The notes under the pieces: model-generated
What the model saw: the letters and a program-made list of their open reading frames with translations, nothing else
What the model was told of the DNA's origin: nothing
Databases searched by the model: none
Source of the DNA: Streptomyces roseolilacinus
GTDB taxonomy: Bacteria > Actinomycetota > Actinomycetes > Streptomycetales > Streptomycetaceae
DNA: 64,000 bases
Direction of reading: 5' to 3'
Assembly (NCBI RefSeq): GCF_014649335.1
Contig: NZ_BMSV01000002.1
Location: 434,001-498,000, forward strand
Made by a program: the position numbers and the translations under genes
In this document: one piece after another, positions 40,576-49,064 of the stretch
Layout of the letters: each line of letters opens with the position of its first letter
Position numbering within the stretch: the first letter of the stretch is position 1

Positions 40576-40958
40576 CGACCCTGCCCGACGAATCCTTTCG
40601 GCTCACCGTCACCACCAGCGGCCGTGAGCTGCGCATCGCGTTGACCGGCGACCTCGACTACGACACCGCGGACGCCCTGATGCGCACCGCGCGAGAACGC
40701 CTCGCCGCGCGTCCCGCCCCGGACGCCCTGCACCTGGACTGCGAGAGGCTCACCTTCTGCGACTCCATGGGCCTCGCCACGCTGCTGATGATCCACCGCG
40801 TCTGCGCCGGCACGGGCACCGCCTTCCACCTCCACGACCGCCCGGGCTTCCTGGAGCAGTTGCTGCGGCAGACCGGCACCCTCGACTACCTGGCCTGCCC
40901 GGACCACGCCGCCGACCAGGACGCGGAGATGCACACCCACCCACCGCAGCAGCCCTGA
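40572..40958 (+). CDS. STAS-domain protein (RsbS/RsbV-like)
   Basis: A 128-residue STAS protein. Phosphoserine site in LTFCDSMGLATLLMI (~58-72) and an IALTGDLDYDTA strand near the N-terminus; the tail is His/Pro/Gln-rich. The ATG overlaps the stop of the B12-sensor gene (ATGA). If the sensor's C-terminal half is RsbR-like, this STAS protein could be the piece that completes a split RsbR. Alternatively it may act as a second antagonist for the kinase at 36651. Confidence 0.88.
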   Translation: MTTLPDESFRLTVTTSGRELRIALTGDLDYDTADALMRTARERLAARPAPDALHLDCERLTFCDSMGLATLLMIHRVCAGTGTAFHLHDRPGFLEQLLRQTGTLDYLACPDHAADQDAEMHTHPPQQP

Positions 40959-41051
40959 CCGGGGCGCGCCCCTGACCGGCCACCCGTGCCCCCCGTGCCG
41001 TCCTCTCCCACGGGGGGAACCGCCGCCGGCCCGCCCGGCGTGATCACCATC

Positions 41052-41972
41052 ATGAGGCAGAGGGAAGAAGCGGGGCGCGTCCTGGCCCATCTGGCGGTCG
41101 TCTGGCTGGTCGGCTGCGCCCTGACGGGCCTGCAGACGCAGGTGGTGCTCGCCGCCCTCTTCGCGGGCGGACCGGCTCACCTCGCCGTGGCCCTCGCCGT
41201 CTCGGCGCCCCTGGGGGCGGCCGTGTTCGCGGGGCTGGGCACCGCCGCCCGCCCGGTCGTACCGTTCATCCGCCGGCCTCGCGGCCTGTGGGTGTGGGCG
41301 GTGGGCGTCCACGTGCTCGGCACGGTCGGCGCGCTCGGGGCCGCCGTGGCGCACTTCACGATCAACGAACCGGGGGACGGCCTCCTCTACCTGACCGGGG
41401 GCGCCTGCTACGTCCTCGCGGCCGCGCTCTTCCTCCCGGGCCTGCGGGTCAAACTGGGCGCGCTCGGGGCGGCGGCCGTCCTCGCCGCCGGCGGGGTGTA
41501 CGCCGTCCGGGACGCCGCGCAGCCGCCCCCTCTCGACGAGTGGATCACCGCCAACGGCGTGGACCGCGCCCTGCTCCGGGTCGGCGATCCACCACCGGGC
41601 TACGCACTGCGGGTCCTGGGCGCGAGCGGGGACGGCTTCGGCGCCGACTACGAGCGGTCCCGCTCGGCAGGGCTGCACCTCGGCGTGGAACGCGCGGGAC
41701 ACGACACCCGTCGCGCCGACGCACGTGGCTGCCCCGTGCCCTTCGGCGAGCCGATCCGCTGCACGGACGACGGCGGGGGCCGCCAACTGGTCACGTACGA
41801 GGGCGACCACGAGCGCCGGGAACTGCGGCTGCGCCGGGACGGCCTGGTGTACACCGTGTCGATGGAGGGCTCCCACCCCGACCTGTCGGCAGCCCGGCAC
41901 GTCCTGTCGACCCTCAGGCCGGCGACCGACGCCGAGCTGGCCGGCCTGCCGCAGCCGCGGGGGCGCCGCTGA
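41052..41972 (+). CDS. Membrane protein with four TM segments and an extracellular C-terminal domain
   Basis: About 306 residues from ATG 41052 (a GTG at 40986 would add 22). Four hydrophobic segments lie in the first ~165 residues, then a soluble domain of ~140 residues (PPPGYALRVLGASGDGF, PIRCTDDGGGRQLVTY, VYTVSMEG). I do not recognise the family. It is the first gene after the partner-switching operon on the same strand, 93 bp downstream, with no clear terminator between. Co-transcription is possible. Confidence 0.65.
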   Translation: MRQREEAGRVLAHLAVVWLVGCALTGLQTQVVLAALFAGGPAHLAVALAVSAPLGAAVFAGLGTAARPVVPFIRRPRGLWVWAVGVHVLGTVGALGAAVAHFTINEPGDGLLYLTGGACYVLAAALFLPGLRVKLGALGAAAVLAAGGVYAVRDAAQPPPLDEWITANGVDRALLRVGDPPPGYALRVLGASGDGFGADYERSRSAGLHLGVERAGHDTRRADARGCPVPFGEPIRCTDDGGGRQLVTYEGDHERRELRLRRDGLVYTVSMEGSHPDLSAARHVLSTLRPATDAELAGLPQPRGRR

Positions 41973-42205
41973 AGGGACGCGGCAGGGGACGGGGAGGGGC
42001 GGGCGCGGGAGCCACGGGGTCCTCCGGACGGGTGCGTGAGGGGCACGGGTGCTCCGTGAACGGGACCGGTCCGGCCGCGTCACGGCCCCCGCGGGAGCAG
42101 TCGGTGAACACGCGTTCCCGCCGGGCCGGTGCCTCCTGTGGGGGAGCGCCAGGGCGCCGCCGTACGGGACCGCCGCCGCCCCGCCGGTCACCGGGCCCGC
42201 CCCGG

Positions 42206-43255
42206 TCAGGCGAAGGCGGGCATGATCTGTTCGTGGATGAGGCGCAGTTGGGTGTCGACGTCCGCCACCCCGTCCAGGTCCCGCCCGGTGAACGCCCGCA
42301 CCAGCCGGCGGTCGGTGACGGCGCAGATGACGTGGTTCACGCCGCTGGGGGCGATCTGGGTGCGGATCTTCTCCGCGCACTCGTCCGGGGTGCCCGCGAC
42401 CGACAGCCGTTCGGCGATCCGCGGCGTGGTGAGCTCGATGCCCCTGGCCAGGTCACCCGCGGCGATCGCCTGGACCACGGGCTTCAGTTCGAGGGGATCG
42501 ACCCCGTTGCGGAGCAGCTGCTCCTCGGGCATGGAGGAGGCGTAGATGCCCACCATGCTGCGCGCCGCCTCCTTGGCCCGCGCGGAGTCGTGCCCGGTGG
42601 CGAACACCACCCAGGCGCCGATGTCCAGGGAGCGCCAGTCCTTGCCCGCCCGCTCGGCCCCCGCCCTGATGTGGCGGACGGCGTACTCGTAGGCCTCCGC
42701 GGTGTAGCTCAGCGCGTGGTGGCACCCGTCGGACAGCTCGCCGGCCGCCTCGAAGGACCTGGGGCCGCGCATCGCGCCCAACTTGAGGGGCACCCGCTGC
42801 TGGACGGGCCGGGCGAAGGTGAACAGCCCCTCGTAGGAGTAGAACTCGCCGCGGTGGGTGATGGCGCCCTCGTCCAGCATCGTCCGCACCACGTGCAGCG
42901 CCTCCTTGACCCGGGACAGGGGGCGGGTGCGCGCCCAGTCGATGCCGTACTGGGCGAGCAGCCCGAAGTTGCCGCTGGACAGCACGGCTTCCGCGCGGCC
43001 TCCCGAGAGCTCGTCGAGCGTGGCCAGCGCCTGCGCGATCAGCGTCGGCTCCCGCAGGGTCACCGGGGAGACGCTCGGGCCCAGACGGATGTTCCGGGTC
43101 TGCCCGGCGGCGACGGCGAACAGCAGCCACAGGTCCTTGTGCCAGGTCTCGTCGGCGGCGTAGCAGGCGTGGAAGCCGAGCTCGTCGGCGAGCCTGATGG
43201 ACGCCAGCGAATCCTGCAGCGGGTAGTCGGGCAGCAGCGCGTAACTGAACTTCAT
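42206..43255 (-). CDS. LLM-class F420-dependent oxidoreductase
   Basis: A 349-residue luciferase-like protein. Features: MKFSYALLPDYPLQDSL, a DELGFHACYAADETWHKD block, the IRLGPSVSPV strand and a SDGCHHAL segment, typical of the F420-dependent methylene-H4MPT-reductase-like subgroup. It should transfer hydride between F420 and an unknown organic substrate. It stands alone between convergent and codirectional genes; nothing nearby names a pathway. Confidence 0.88.
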   Translation of the reverse strand: MKFSYALLPDYPLQDSLASIRLADELGFHACYAADETWHKDLWLLFAVAAGQTRNIRLGPSVSPVTLREPTLIAQALATLDELSGGRAEAVLSSGNFGLLAQYGIDWARTRPLSRVKEALHVVRTMLDEGAITHRGEFYSYEGLFTFARPVQQRVPLKLGAMRGPRSFEAAGELSDGCHHALSYTAEAYEYAVRHIRAGAERAGKDWRSLDIGAWVVFATGHDSARAKEAARSMVGIYASSMPEEQLLRNGVDPLELKPVVQAIAAGDLARGIELTTPRIAERLSVAGTPDECAEKIRTQIAPSGVNHVICAVTDRRLVRAFTGRDLDGVADVDTQLRLIHEQIMPAFA

Positions 43256-43507
43256 GAGCGTCTCCGTTCGTCCTCAGCCGAGCGGTCAACGAGTCAGTGT
43301 CCAGTCAGTTTCGCAGCCCACCGGTGCCTGTCCAGGTGCCCGCCGGGCGGTGGGGGCCGTGGGCGCACCCGTTCGGCCCCGGGAGCGGACGGAGCCGGGT
43401 GGGCGCCGTCCGCTCCCGGGGGCGGAGCGGCGCGGACGGCGTGCCTCCGATGGTCCGGTGTCCGGCGGGGCGGGCCGCGGACGCGGCGGCCGCCGCCGGT
43501 CGCCGTG

Positions 43508-43930
43508 TCACCGGGCGACGGCCGCCACGGTCGCGGGGTCCTCGCCGGTCAGTTCCACGATGCGCTCCAGGGGTACGCCGGCCGCCACCGCCCGGCCGAG
43601 CAGGGCGTCGCGGCCGTCCGCGTACTCCCGGTAGGCCCGGAGCTGGTTCTCGATGTCGGCGCGTGCCTCCGGGGCGTTGTGGTGCCGCAGCCGGCTCAGC
43701 TCCTCGTCGCTCAGGGGGACCGGCAGCCGCTCCGCCCCGTCCGGGATGGCGGCCGTCTCCTCCGGCGGCACCAGCCGCAGCTGCGGGGAGGTCACCGTGA
43801 CGCCGTACGCGTCGAGCCACGCCCGCACGGCGGGGGTCTCCAGGCACGCGAGGTCGCCGACGGAGGCCGGCGGCACACCGAGTGGTGTCGTCGTGTCGTC
43901 CAGCAGGAACAAGTAGGCGTCATCGGTCAC
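43508..43930 (-). CDS. Conserved-looking hypothetical protein
   Basis: A 140-residue acidic soluble protein. I do not recognise the family. The first half has alternating strand-like stretches (DAYLFLLDDTTTPLG, YGVTVTSPQLRLV). The second half is helical with many Glu/Arg/Asp (LSDEELSRLRHHNAPEARA, ENQLRAYREYADGRDALL). The ending LERIVELTGEDPATVAAV looks like a short helix-turn-helix, a pattern seen in small Streptomyces regulators. It stands alone, with ~150 bp to the permease gene. Confidence 0.6.
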   Translation of the reverse strand: MTDDAYLFLLDDTTTPLGVPPASVGDLACLETPAVRAWLDAYGVTVTSPQLRLVPPEETAAIPDGAERLPVPLSDEELSRLRHHNAPEARADIENQLRAYREYADGRDALLGRAVAAGVPLERIVELTGEDPATVAAVAR

Positions 43931-44082
43931 CTGCGGCTCCTCGGGTAGGTGGTCGGGGTGGTCGCCGCTCTCTTACCCCGCCGGGGCCGGATCATCGTCG
44001 GTGGGGGCCGTCCGTCACACCGGTGGCCGCCGCCTCCCGGGTGCCCGCCCGCCGCGCCGGGGCGCGGGCCCGGTCGGGCCGG

Positions 44083-45342
44083 TCACGTGCCGATGACCGC
44101 CAGCGACGCCCACAGGGCGAGGGTCGAGGCGAGCAGGGCGGCGGGGACGGTGAGCAGGCCCAGGAGGGTGAACTCCTTCAACTCGACCGTATGGTCGTGG
44201 TGGTGGGCGATGCGCCGCCACAGCAGGGTGGCCAGGGAGCCCGCGTAGGTGAGGTTGGGGCCGATGTTGACGCCCAGGAGGACGGCCAGGACCGCGCCCG
44301 GCCCGGAGGGCGCGGCCAGTGGGACGAGGGCGAGGACGGCCGGCAGGTTGTTGATCAGGTTCGCGAGCAGGGCGGCCAACGCGGCGGTGCCCAGCAGCGC
44401 GGGCAGCGAGGCGCCGTCGGGCAGCACGGCGCCGAGGGCGTGGCCGAGCCCGTTGTCCACCACGGCCCGTACGACGACGCCGAGGGCGAGGACGAAGGCG
44501 AGGAACGGCAGGGCGGCGGAGCGCACGACCGCGGCCGGGGTGGTGCGGCGCCGGGCCAGGGCGCGGCCGGCCATCACCGCCGCGCCGGCCGCCGCGGCCC
44601 AGGCCGGGTCGACGTCGATCGCGGAGGCCACCGCGAACCCGCCCAGCGTCGCGGCCACGGTCACCAGCGCGAACAGCGGCAGCTCCGGCGGCTCGGGCTC
44701 CTCCACCGGCTCGGCGGGCGCGTCCAGGTCGGCGGCGAAGAAACGGCGGAAGACGGCGTACTCGACGGCGATGGCGGCCAGCCACGGCACCAGCATCAGC
44801 AGCGCGAAGCGGGTGAAGGTCAGCCCCGTGGCGGTGAAGGCGAGCAGGTTCGTCAGGTTCGACACCGGCAGCAGCAGGGAGGCGGTGTTGGACAGGTGGG
44901 CGCTCGCGTAGACGTGGGGACCCGGCCGGGCACCCATGCGGGCGGCGGTGGCGAAGACCACCGGGGTCAGCAGCACGACGGTGGCGTCCAGGCTGAGCGC
45001 GGCGGTGATCAGCGAGGCGAGGGCGAAGACCGCGCCGAGGAGCCGGCGCGGCCGGCGACGGGACCGGCGGGCCATCCAGGTGCCGCAGGCGTGGAAGAGC
45101 CCTTCGTCGTCGCAGAGCCTGGCGAGCACCAGGACCGCCGCCAGGAACCCGATCACCGGACCGAGCCGGGCGGCCTCCTCCCGTACGTCCTCCAGCCCGA
45201 CCGCGCCGGTGGCGACCACCAGGGCGGCGGCGGGTACCGCGAAGGCCGCCTCCGGCCAGCGGAAGGGACGGACGACGGCGCACACCAGCACCACGGCCAG
45301 CGCGGCGACGGACGAAGACTCGAGCAGCATGACCCCGATCAT
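44083..45342 (-). CDS. ArsB/SLC13-type permease
   Basis: A 419-residue membrane protein with about 10-11 hydrophobic segments. Family marks are the duplicated S/N-rich hairpins: YASAHLSNTASLLLPVSNLTNL in the first half (broken at the centre) and LLANLINNLPAVL, then VNIGPNLTYAGSLATLLW, in the second. This is the ion-transporter superfamily that includes ArsB and Na+/H+ or dicarboxylate carriers. No ars genes are nearby, so arsenite transport is only one possibility. ATG 45330 is an alternative start. Confidence 0.85.
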   Translation of the reverse strand: MIGVMLLESSSVAALAVVLVCAVVRPFRWPEAAFAVPAAALVVATGAVGLEDVREEAARLGPVIGFLAAVLVLARLCDDEGLFHACGTWMARRSRRRPRRLLGAVFALASLITAALSLDATVVLLTPVVFATAARMGARPGPHVYASAHLSNTASLLLPVSNLTNLLAFTATGLTFTRFALLMLVPWLAAIAVEYAVFRRFFAADLDAPAEPVEEPEPPELPLFALVTVAATLGGFAVASAIDVDPAWAAAAGAAVMAGRALARRRTTPAAVVRSAALPFLAFVLALGVVVRAVVDNGLGHALGAVLPDGASLPALLGTAALAALLANLINNLPAVLALVPLAAPSGPGAVLAVLLGVNIGPNLTYAGSLATLLWRRIAHHHDHTVELKEFTLLGLLTVPAALLASTLALWASLAVIGT

Positions 45343-45625
45343 CCGGGCCGCCCCGCCGTCCCCGCCCGCCGGGGGCCCGGGGACGGCGGTGGCCGGCCTC
45401 CGGGCCGCGTGGGCGCGCGTCCCGCGCGACGGGCGGGGCCGCCGCGAGCCGGCGCCCGCCGCACGGGACCGGAACCGTCACCGCGGGGCGATCCCGGCCG
45501 AACGCGCCGAAGAGGGATCTTCCGGGCGTCATGACATCGGGGGACGGGGGTACACGACCGTCTCCGGTAACGGAAGCCCACGGCTCCCCGACGGGGCCGC
45601 ACCGACCCACAGGAGGACTTTCCGC

Positions 45626-46075
45626 ATGTCGCAGGTCGAGGAATCCATCACCGTCAACGTCCCGGTCCGCACCGCCTACGACCAGTGGACCCAGTTCGAG
45701 ACCTTCCCCCAGTTCATGGAGGGCGTGGAGCGGATCGAGCAGCGCACCGACACCCTCACCCACTGGACCACCAACGTGAACGGCACGGAGCGGTCGTTCG
45801 ACGCCGAGATCACCGAGCAGATCCCCGACGAGCGGGTGGCCTGGACGACCGTGGGCGGTGACGTGAAGCAGGCCGGCGTCGTCACCTTCCACCGCATCGA
45901 CGACGCCACCACCAAGGTCATGCTCCAGATGGACTTCGACCCCGACGGCTTCGTGGAGACCGTCGGCGACAAGCTCGGCTTCGTCAAGCGGCAGGTCACC
46001 GGCGACCTGGAGCGGTTCAAGTCCTTCATCGAGAGCCGCGGCACCGAGACCGGCGCGTGGCGCGGCGAGGTCTGA
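45626..46075 (+). CDS. SRPBCC/cyclase-dehydrase family protein
   Basis: A 149-residue START-like protein. It begins SQVEESITVNVPVRTAYDQW, then TQFETFPQFMEGVE, then an IPDERVAWTTVGG strand and a C-terminal helix (LERFKSFIESRG). This group (polyketide cyclase/dehydrase-like, often stress-induced) binds lipids or hydrophobic ligands. A strong aggagga ribosome site precedes the ATG. The 283 bp upstream hold no gene. Confidence 0.9.
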   Translation: MSQVEESITVNVPVRTAYDQWTQFETFPQFMEGVERIEQRTDTLTHWTTNVNGTERSFDAEITEQIPDERVAWTTVGGDVKQAGVVTFHRIDDATTKVMLQMDFDPDGFVETVGDKLGFVKRQVTGDLERFKSFIESRGTETGAWRGEV

Positions 46076-46189
46076 CCGTCCCCGCACCGGCGGCGCCACC
46101 CCCCTCCGGCGCCGGACGGGCGCGGCGCGTGCGCGGGCGTCACCCGGTCGGCCGGGTGGCGCCGCCGCGCGTGGGGCCGTCCGGGGACG

Positions 46190-46562
46190 TGCTGCCGGGC
46201 TGCGAGATCCCGGTCATGGCGTCGCCCACCTGGCCGGGCCGCCCGTCCTCCGTCGCGCGACAGGTGCTCGAACGCATGGACGCGATGCTGTCGGAGACCG
46301 ACGGCCAGGGGCAGCCCGTCGCCAACGACCGCGTCGCGGGCGTGGTCGCACCGGCGACGAGGACGGCGCCCACCACCTCATCAGCGAGCTCGCCGGGGCG
46401 CCGGGGACATCGGCCACACCGTCCCGGGCCAGGCGTGGACGTACCGGCACCCGGACCCCGACCACCCGGACGACGAACGCGGTCGCGACTGGTCGCACAA
46501 GACGGGGCGCGCCATGGCGGCCGACCCGCACGGCGTCGCCGCGGCCCTCCGGGCGAACCCAC
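46190..46562 (+). pseudogene. Decayed flavodoxin/NADPH-dependent FMN-reductase-like gene
   Basis: In frame from about 46190 the sequence reads VMASPTWPGRPSSVARQVLERMDAML and continues DRVAGVV, which matches the middle of NAD(P)H flavodoxin-family proteins. Near 46345 the frame shifts: TGDEDGAHHLISELAG appears one frame over. Near 46400 it shifts again: GDIGHTVPGQAWTY, ending AADPHGVAAALRANPL. The N-terminal ~half with the FMN phosphate loop is missing. Two frameshifts plus N-terminal loss indicate a pseudogene. Sequencing error could explain the shifts but not the missing N-terminus. Confidence 0.75.
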
Positions 46563-46650
46563 TGCGAACGCCCCGGGTTGACACCGCCCGGCGGGGGCGC
46601 CGTGACCGCGCCCGCCGACCGGACGGCGGATGCCCCGCCCGGCGGACGGG

Positions 46651-46920
46651 TCAGTCGACGTCGCCGTTGAGGTACTCGGTCAGCGCCTGCCCGGGCCGCA
46701 GGACCGCCGTCCCGTTCTCGAGGTGGAAACTGCCGAAGCCCATGAGGCTGACGGACTGGTCCCGCCGGAGCGCCTCGGCCAGGGCCCCGGCGTCCGCCAC
46801 CGTGCCGAACAGGGCCTCCAGCACCCGCTCGACGTCCTCGGCCGAGACCTGGCCGCCGTGCTCCGCCGTCTTGCGGGCCGTTGCCTCCGCCAGCGCTGAC
46901 CTGTCCACGAGCAGCTCCAA
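46651..46920 (-). CDS. Divergent HU-like DNA-binding protein
   Basis: An 89-residue protein with the HU/IHF start (LVDRSALAEATARKT) and core turn (VSLMGFGSFHLENG), but the DNA-wrapping beta arm is shortened and lacks the usual Arg/Lys-Asn-Pro tip. The end, RPGQALTEYLNGDVD, is acidic. It may bind DNA weakly or have another role. It is immediately downstream of the flavodoxin relic, on the opposite strand, and stands alone. Confidence 0.75.
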   Translation of the reverse strand: MELLVDRSALAEATARKTAEHGGQVSAEDVERVLEALFGTVADAGALAEALRRDQSVSLMGFGSFHLENGTAVLRPGQALTEYLNGDVD

Positions 46921-47239
46921 GTTCCGACACCGGATGCGGGTTGGCCGCGGCCGCCGGAGCGGTCACGACCCTTCGACGCTAACCGCAGGACCGCCCGGTC
47001 CGCACAGCCGGAGGCCACGCGGCGCGGCCGAACGGGGCACCCGGCCCCTCGGGCCCGCTCCGGCGCCACCCGTGTCCGGTGCGGTCGGGGGCGAGCGGTC
47101 CCACCCCGGCCGCCGGGAAGCAGTCGGCCGATCACGGCCCCGGCGCGCGGCGGGACCCGCCCGGCGGAGCGGCGCGGCGACCGTGTGGACGGGGTGATCC
47201 CGGGCAGGCGGCAAGCGACGCCGACCTTGAGGAGGTCAC
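46921..47239. other. Intergenic stretch without gene
   Basis: 319 bp between the divergent HU-like gene and the hydrolase. No coding signal. The right end has a gaggag ribosome site (ttgaggaggtcac) for the hydrolase at 47240. Confidence 0.5.
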
Positions 47240-48130
47240 GTGTTCGACGAATTCACGCTGACGCGGCGCGAGGGGGACGGAGCCCGGTTACGGGTGCGGT
47301 ACGGCGGCGGCGGCCCGGCGGTGCTGCTCCTGCACGGACACCCCCGCACGCACGCGACCTGGCACCGGGTCGCCCCGCTGCTGGTCGCCGCCGGGTACAC
47401 GGTCGTCTGCCCCGACCTCCGCGGCTACGGAGGGTCCTCCAAGCCCCCGACCGACCCGGAGCACCGCCCGTACTCCAAGCGCGCCATGGCCGGGGACTGC
47501 CTGGCGCTGATGCGCGGCCTGGGACACGAGCGGTTCGCCGTCGTCGGCCACGACCGGGGGGCGTACGTGGCCACCCGCCTCGCCCTGGACCACCCGCAGG
47601 CCGTCTCCGCGCTGAGCGTGCTGGACGCCGTGCCCATCGGGGAGGCGCTGCGGCGCTGCGACGCGAGGTTCGCCGCGCGCTGGTGGCACTGGTTCTTCCT
47701 CGGACAGACCGCCAAGCCCGCCGAGCGGGTCATCAACGCCGACCCGGACGCCTGGTACGAGGCCGCGGAGCAGGCGGGGCGGATGGGCGCCGAGGCGTAC
47801 GAGGACTACCGCCGCGCCATCCACGACCCGGCCACCGTGCACGCCATGTGCGAGGACTACCGGGCCGGCCTGGGCGTCGACCGGGAGCACGACGACGCCG
47901 ACCGGGAGGCCGGACGGCGCGTCGCCTGCCCGGTGCAGGTGCTCTGGGCGACCGGTGACGACATGGTCGACCTCTACGGCGACGTCCTGGGCGTGTGGCG
48001 GGAGTGGGTGAGCGGCCGTCTGGAGGGCGGCCCGATCGAATCCGGCCACCACATCGCCGAAGAGGCACCCGAGGAACTCGTCCGGGAGCTGTGCGGGTTC
48101 TGGCGGCCCGGGGGAGGAGCCCCGGCCTGA
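47240..48130 (+). CDS. Alpha/beta hydrolase, haloacetate-dehalogenase-like
   Basis: A 296-residue hydrolase. It has the oxyanion region HGHPRTHATWH, DLRGYGGSSKP, an aspartate (not serine) nucleophile in GHDRGAYVA, the WWHWFFLGQ halide-pocket segment and the catalytic histidine in SGHHIAEEAPEEL. Together these match fluoro/haloacetate dehalogenases, which displace a halide from an alpha-halo acid. Epoxide hydrolysis is the main alternative. Codon 17 (47288-47290) is TTA, so bldA-dependent translation is expected. The 5' end has a gaggagg site. Confidence 0.85.
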   Translation: MFDEFTLTRREGDGARLRVRYGGGGPAVLLLHGHPRTHATWHRVAPLLVAAGYTVVCPDLRGYGGSSKPPTDPEHRPYSKRAMAGDCLALMRGLGHERFAVVGHDRGAYVATRLALDHPQAVSALSVLDAVPIGEALRRCDARFAARWWHWFFLGQTAKPAERVINADPDAWYEAAEQAGRMGAEAYEDYRRAIHDPATVHAMCEDYRAGLGVDREHDDADREAGRRVACPVQVLWATGDDMVDLYGDVLGVWREWVSGRLEGGPIESGHHIAEEAPEELVRELCGFWRPGGGAPA

Positions 48131-48440
48131 CCCGCCGTGAGCGGAGCCGGCGGGCCCCAGCCGCGGGGACCCCGTACGCCCCCGGAGCCGGCCCCCGGGC
48201 CGCGGCGCGAGCGCTGTCCGGGGCCGGGCGCCACCGCACGACGGATGCCCGAACCGGCCGCCCTCCCCGCCCCCGGACCTCCGGTCCTCCGGCCCCGTCC
48301 CCGCCCGGGACGGGGCCGGAGGGCTTCACGGGACGATCCGCCGGCGCGGGACCGCCGGTTGCGGGGCGGTCGGCCCTCCCCGGACAGCGCGGGACCGGCG
48401 GGCGGATCAGGGAAGCGGAGACCGAAGTCAGGAAGTCCGT
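48131..48440. other. Intergenic stretch without gene
   Basis: Very GC-rich; no coding signal or clear regulatory element seen. Confidence 0.45.
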
Positions 48441-48714
48441 CGTGGAGCGCGGTTCCGGGGACGCCCGGAACCTCCAGGACTTCGCCCACGGGCCGATCAC
48501 CTACGCCGCCCTCTCCGGCGGGCAGGGCTGTCTGCGGCTCTCCGGCTTCGGCGGGCATGTGGGCGAGGACACCCCCCACGCCGGGCAGGACCTTCGACGG
48601 CGCGGGCATCCCGCCGCATTTCACTGAAGCGGTCTTCACCGAGGAGGAGTTCGACACGAGGAGGGACTCGGCCTTCGGCAAGGCGGCGAACGCGCTGCGC
48701 GACCACGGCGGCAC
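48441..48714 (+). pseudogene. Possible remnant of an unidentified gene, one frameshift
   Basis: One frame reads RNLQDFAHGPITYAALSGG and LRLSGFGGHVGEDTPHAG, ending at a TGA at 48625. An adjacent frame continues as GAGIPPHFTEAVFTEEEFD and FGKAANALRDHGG. Both halves have balanced, protein-like composition unlike the surrounding Arg/Pro-rich frames, and they join at about 48590. I do not recognise the family. This could be chance; confidence is low. Confidence 0.25.
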
Positions 48715-48733
48715 ACCGGGTCCAGGGGCGGGC

Positions 48734-48946
48734 TCACGGTTCCGGCGGGTCCCGGTCCTCCCCGGCGTGGGGGAGGGCCGTGTGCCCCTCCGCCCAGTTG
48801 TTCACCCAGCCGCACACCCCGCACGCGTACCGGCCGTTCAGCCCGGACACCTGCGACCCGCACGCCGAACACATCGTCGTCGTGATCTCCGGTGTCGTCT
48901 GCGTCGCCGTGGCCGGTTCGCGTTCCGGTTCCCATCTACTGGTCAT
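48734..48946 (-). CDS. Small zinc-ribbon protein
   Basis: A 70-residue protein. A Thr/Glu-rich N-terminal ~24 residues precede a zinc ribbon with CSACGSQ and CGVCGWVNNW, i.e. two C-x2-C knuckles about 15 residues apart. The sequence ends GHTALPHAGED. Such ribbons bind Zn and often contact nucleic acid or protein. The ATG lies inside the end of the upstream zinc-ribbon ORF (48936-49064), so the two are translated as a coupled pair. Confidence 0.7.
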   Translation of the reverse strand: MTSRWEPEREPATATQTTPEITTTMCSACGSQVSGLNGRYACGVCGWVNNWAEGHTALPHAGEDRDPPEP

Positions 48947-49064
48947 CGCCGCAAGAACCTACCCGTGTCGGAGGGGGCGACACGCTCGACCAACCGCATG
49001 CCTGAGAGCACACCCAGCCGCCACCCTGCTGTAACGCGGGTGCACCGCAACGTTGGCAATTCAC
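48936..49064 (-). CDS. 42-residue zinc-ribbon peptide, TTA codon
   Basis: From GTG 49064 the frame gives MNCQRCGAPALQQGG, then WVCSQACGWSSV, a short tail with Cys38, and a stop at 48936. Two C-x2-C/C-x3-C knuckles again suggest one zinc site. A ggagg ribosome site lies 9 bases upstream. Codon 11 is TTA (49032-49034). The stop overlaps the next gene's start by 11 bases. It resembles its downstream partner in the CGW ending of the second knuckle, so the two may have arisen by duplication. Confidence 0.6.
   Translation of the reverse strand: MNCQRCGAPALQQGGGWVCSQACGWSSVSPPPTRVGSCGDDQ

Noticed and set aside
45526..45553. GCGT ... GGGTAC as a sigma-B-type promoter before the SRPBCC gene
   Set aside because: The spacing is 18 bases, outside the 14-16 expected, so I do not list it as a promoter.
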